DNA of 42,009 nucleotides from JAABRU01 sp050180235 (GTDB taxonomy: Bacteria > Desulfobacterota > Desulfobacteria > Desulfobacterales > Desulfococcaceae): the NCBI GenBank assembly GCA_050180235.1, contig JBFXEJ010000051.1:1-42009 (forward strand). The letters run 5' to 3'. A program made the position numbers and the translations under genes. A model generated the notes under the pieces. It had not been told where the DNA came from and did not search any database. It was given only the letters and a program-made list of their open reading frames with translations. Positions 41,885 through 42,009 of the stretch are shown here, piece by piece; positions within the stretch are counted from its first letter, which is position 1, and each line of letters begins with the position of its first letter.

Positions 41885-42009
41885 AATACCAAATCGCTAT
41901 TGTAATGATCCATTAATTGCATTTAAAATATAGGAAAAACCGGTAAGAGATGCTGTCATTTTATTGGAACATTTTATCAGAATATCTGCCACATAATCTT
42001 TCATTTCCG
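41884..42009. repeat. family C left end, element incomplete at window edge
   Basis: TAATACCAAATCGCTATTG matches the left ends at 21441 and 41102. Its partner end is not in the window. It replaces the normal upstream region of the LysE-family gene. Confidence 0.5.

Noticed and set aside
41117..41905. Plus-strand frame of 262 codons opposite the LysE-family gene
   Set aside because: Antisense to a clear membrane exporter; Gln/His/Pro-rich shadow composition.

Overview
The window looks like accessory-rich chromosome of a Gram-negative, anaerobic member of the Desulfobacterota, perhaps a large-genome marine or filamentous sulfate reducer of the Desulfonema type. This is inference. It rests on the CooC-type ATPase, several radical SAM enzymes, RND and TolC export proteins, a TypA GTPase and IspF, combined with many Uma2, STAND/HEAT and toxin-antitoxin genes and a heavy load of small inverted-repeat elements. 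No phage or plasmid backbone, rRNA or CRISPR array was seen. Two adjacent tRNA-Ser genes are present.

Layout. 1-2.9 kb: a minus-strand string of overlapping small genes (unknown 138-aa protein, UPF0175-type antitoxin, DUF3368/PIN-type toxin, then a small gene broken by a MITE and two more small ORFs), then gene debris and repeats. 2.9-5.8 kb: a Ski2-like helicase behind a CooC-type ATPase. 5.8-7.6 kb: a decayed gene, ispF and repeats. 7.6-10.4 kb: a compact plus-strand operon of a hotdog-ACP fusion and two paralogous radical SAM proteins. 10.9-18 kb: a minus-strand conflict region with a 1469-aa nSTAND/HEAT protein, a SIR2-like/TIR fusion and a Uma2 nuclease. 18-23.3 kb: an RND transporter and a coiled-coil membrane protein. 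24-26.3 kb: a V4R protein, an MreB/Hsp70-like ATPase and a stand-alone pyruvate-kinase C-terminal domain protein. 26.4-28.3 kb: a FecCD/BtuCD-type ABC pair. 28.7-33.1 kb: a GNAT acetyltransferase, a periplasmic binding protein, a chemoreceptor and a short lysine 2,3-aminomutase-like protein. 33.3-37.5 kb: a DUF1015 protein, two tRNA-Ser genes and an orphan, apparently truncated type III-like DNA methyltransferase. 37.5-42 kb: TypA, a TolC-like protein and a LysE-family exporter.

How the genes work together. The best candidates for an undescribed system are (i) the TIR/SIR2-like protein next to the nSTAND/HEAT protein, which has the make-up of a sensor plus NAD-targeting effector for anti-phage defence; (ii) the hotdog-ACP plus twin radical SAM operon, which suggests radical chemistry on a carrier-bound substrate; and (iii) the overlapping toxin-antitoxin operon with extra unknown small genes.

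A second theme is non-coding. At least five families of short terminal-inverted-repeat elements fill the gaps between genes. Their ends start with TA followed by A, G or T, and in six places the element end itself supplies the stop codon of the neighbouring reading frame. Two copies of one palindromic element carry the same 13-nt hairpin loop in opposite orientation. One terminal-repeat family carries different interior modules in different copies.
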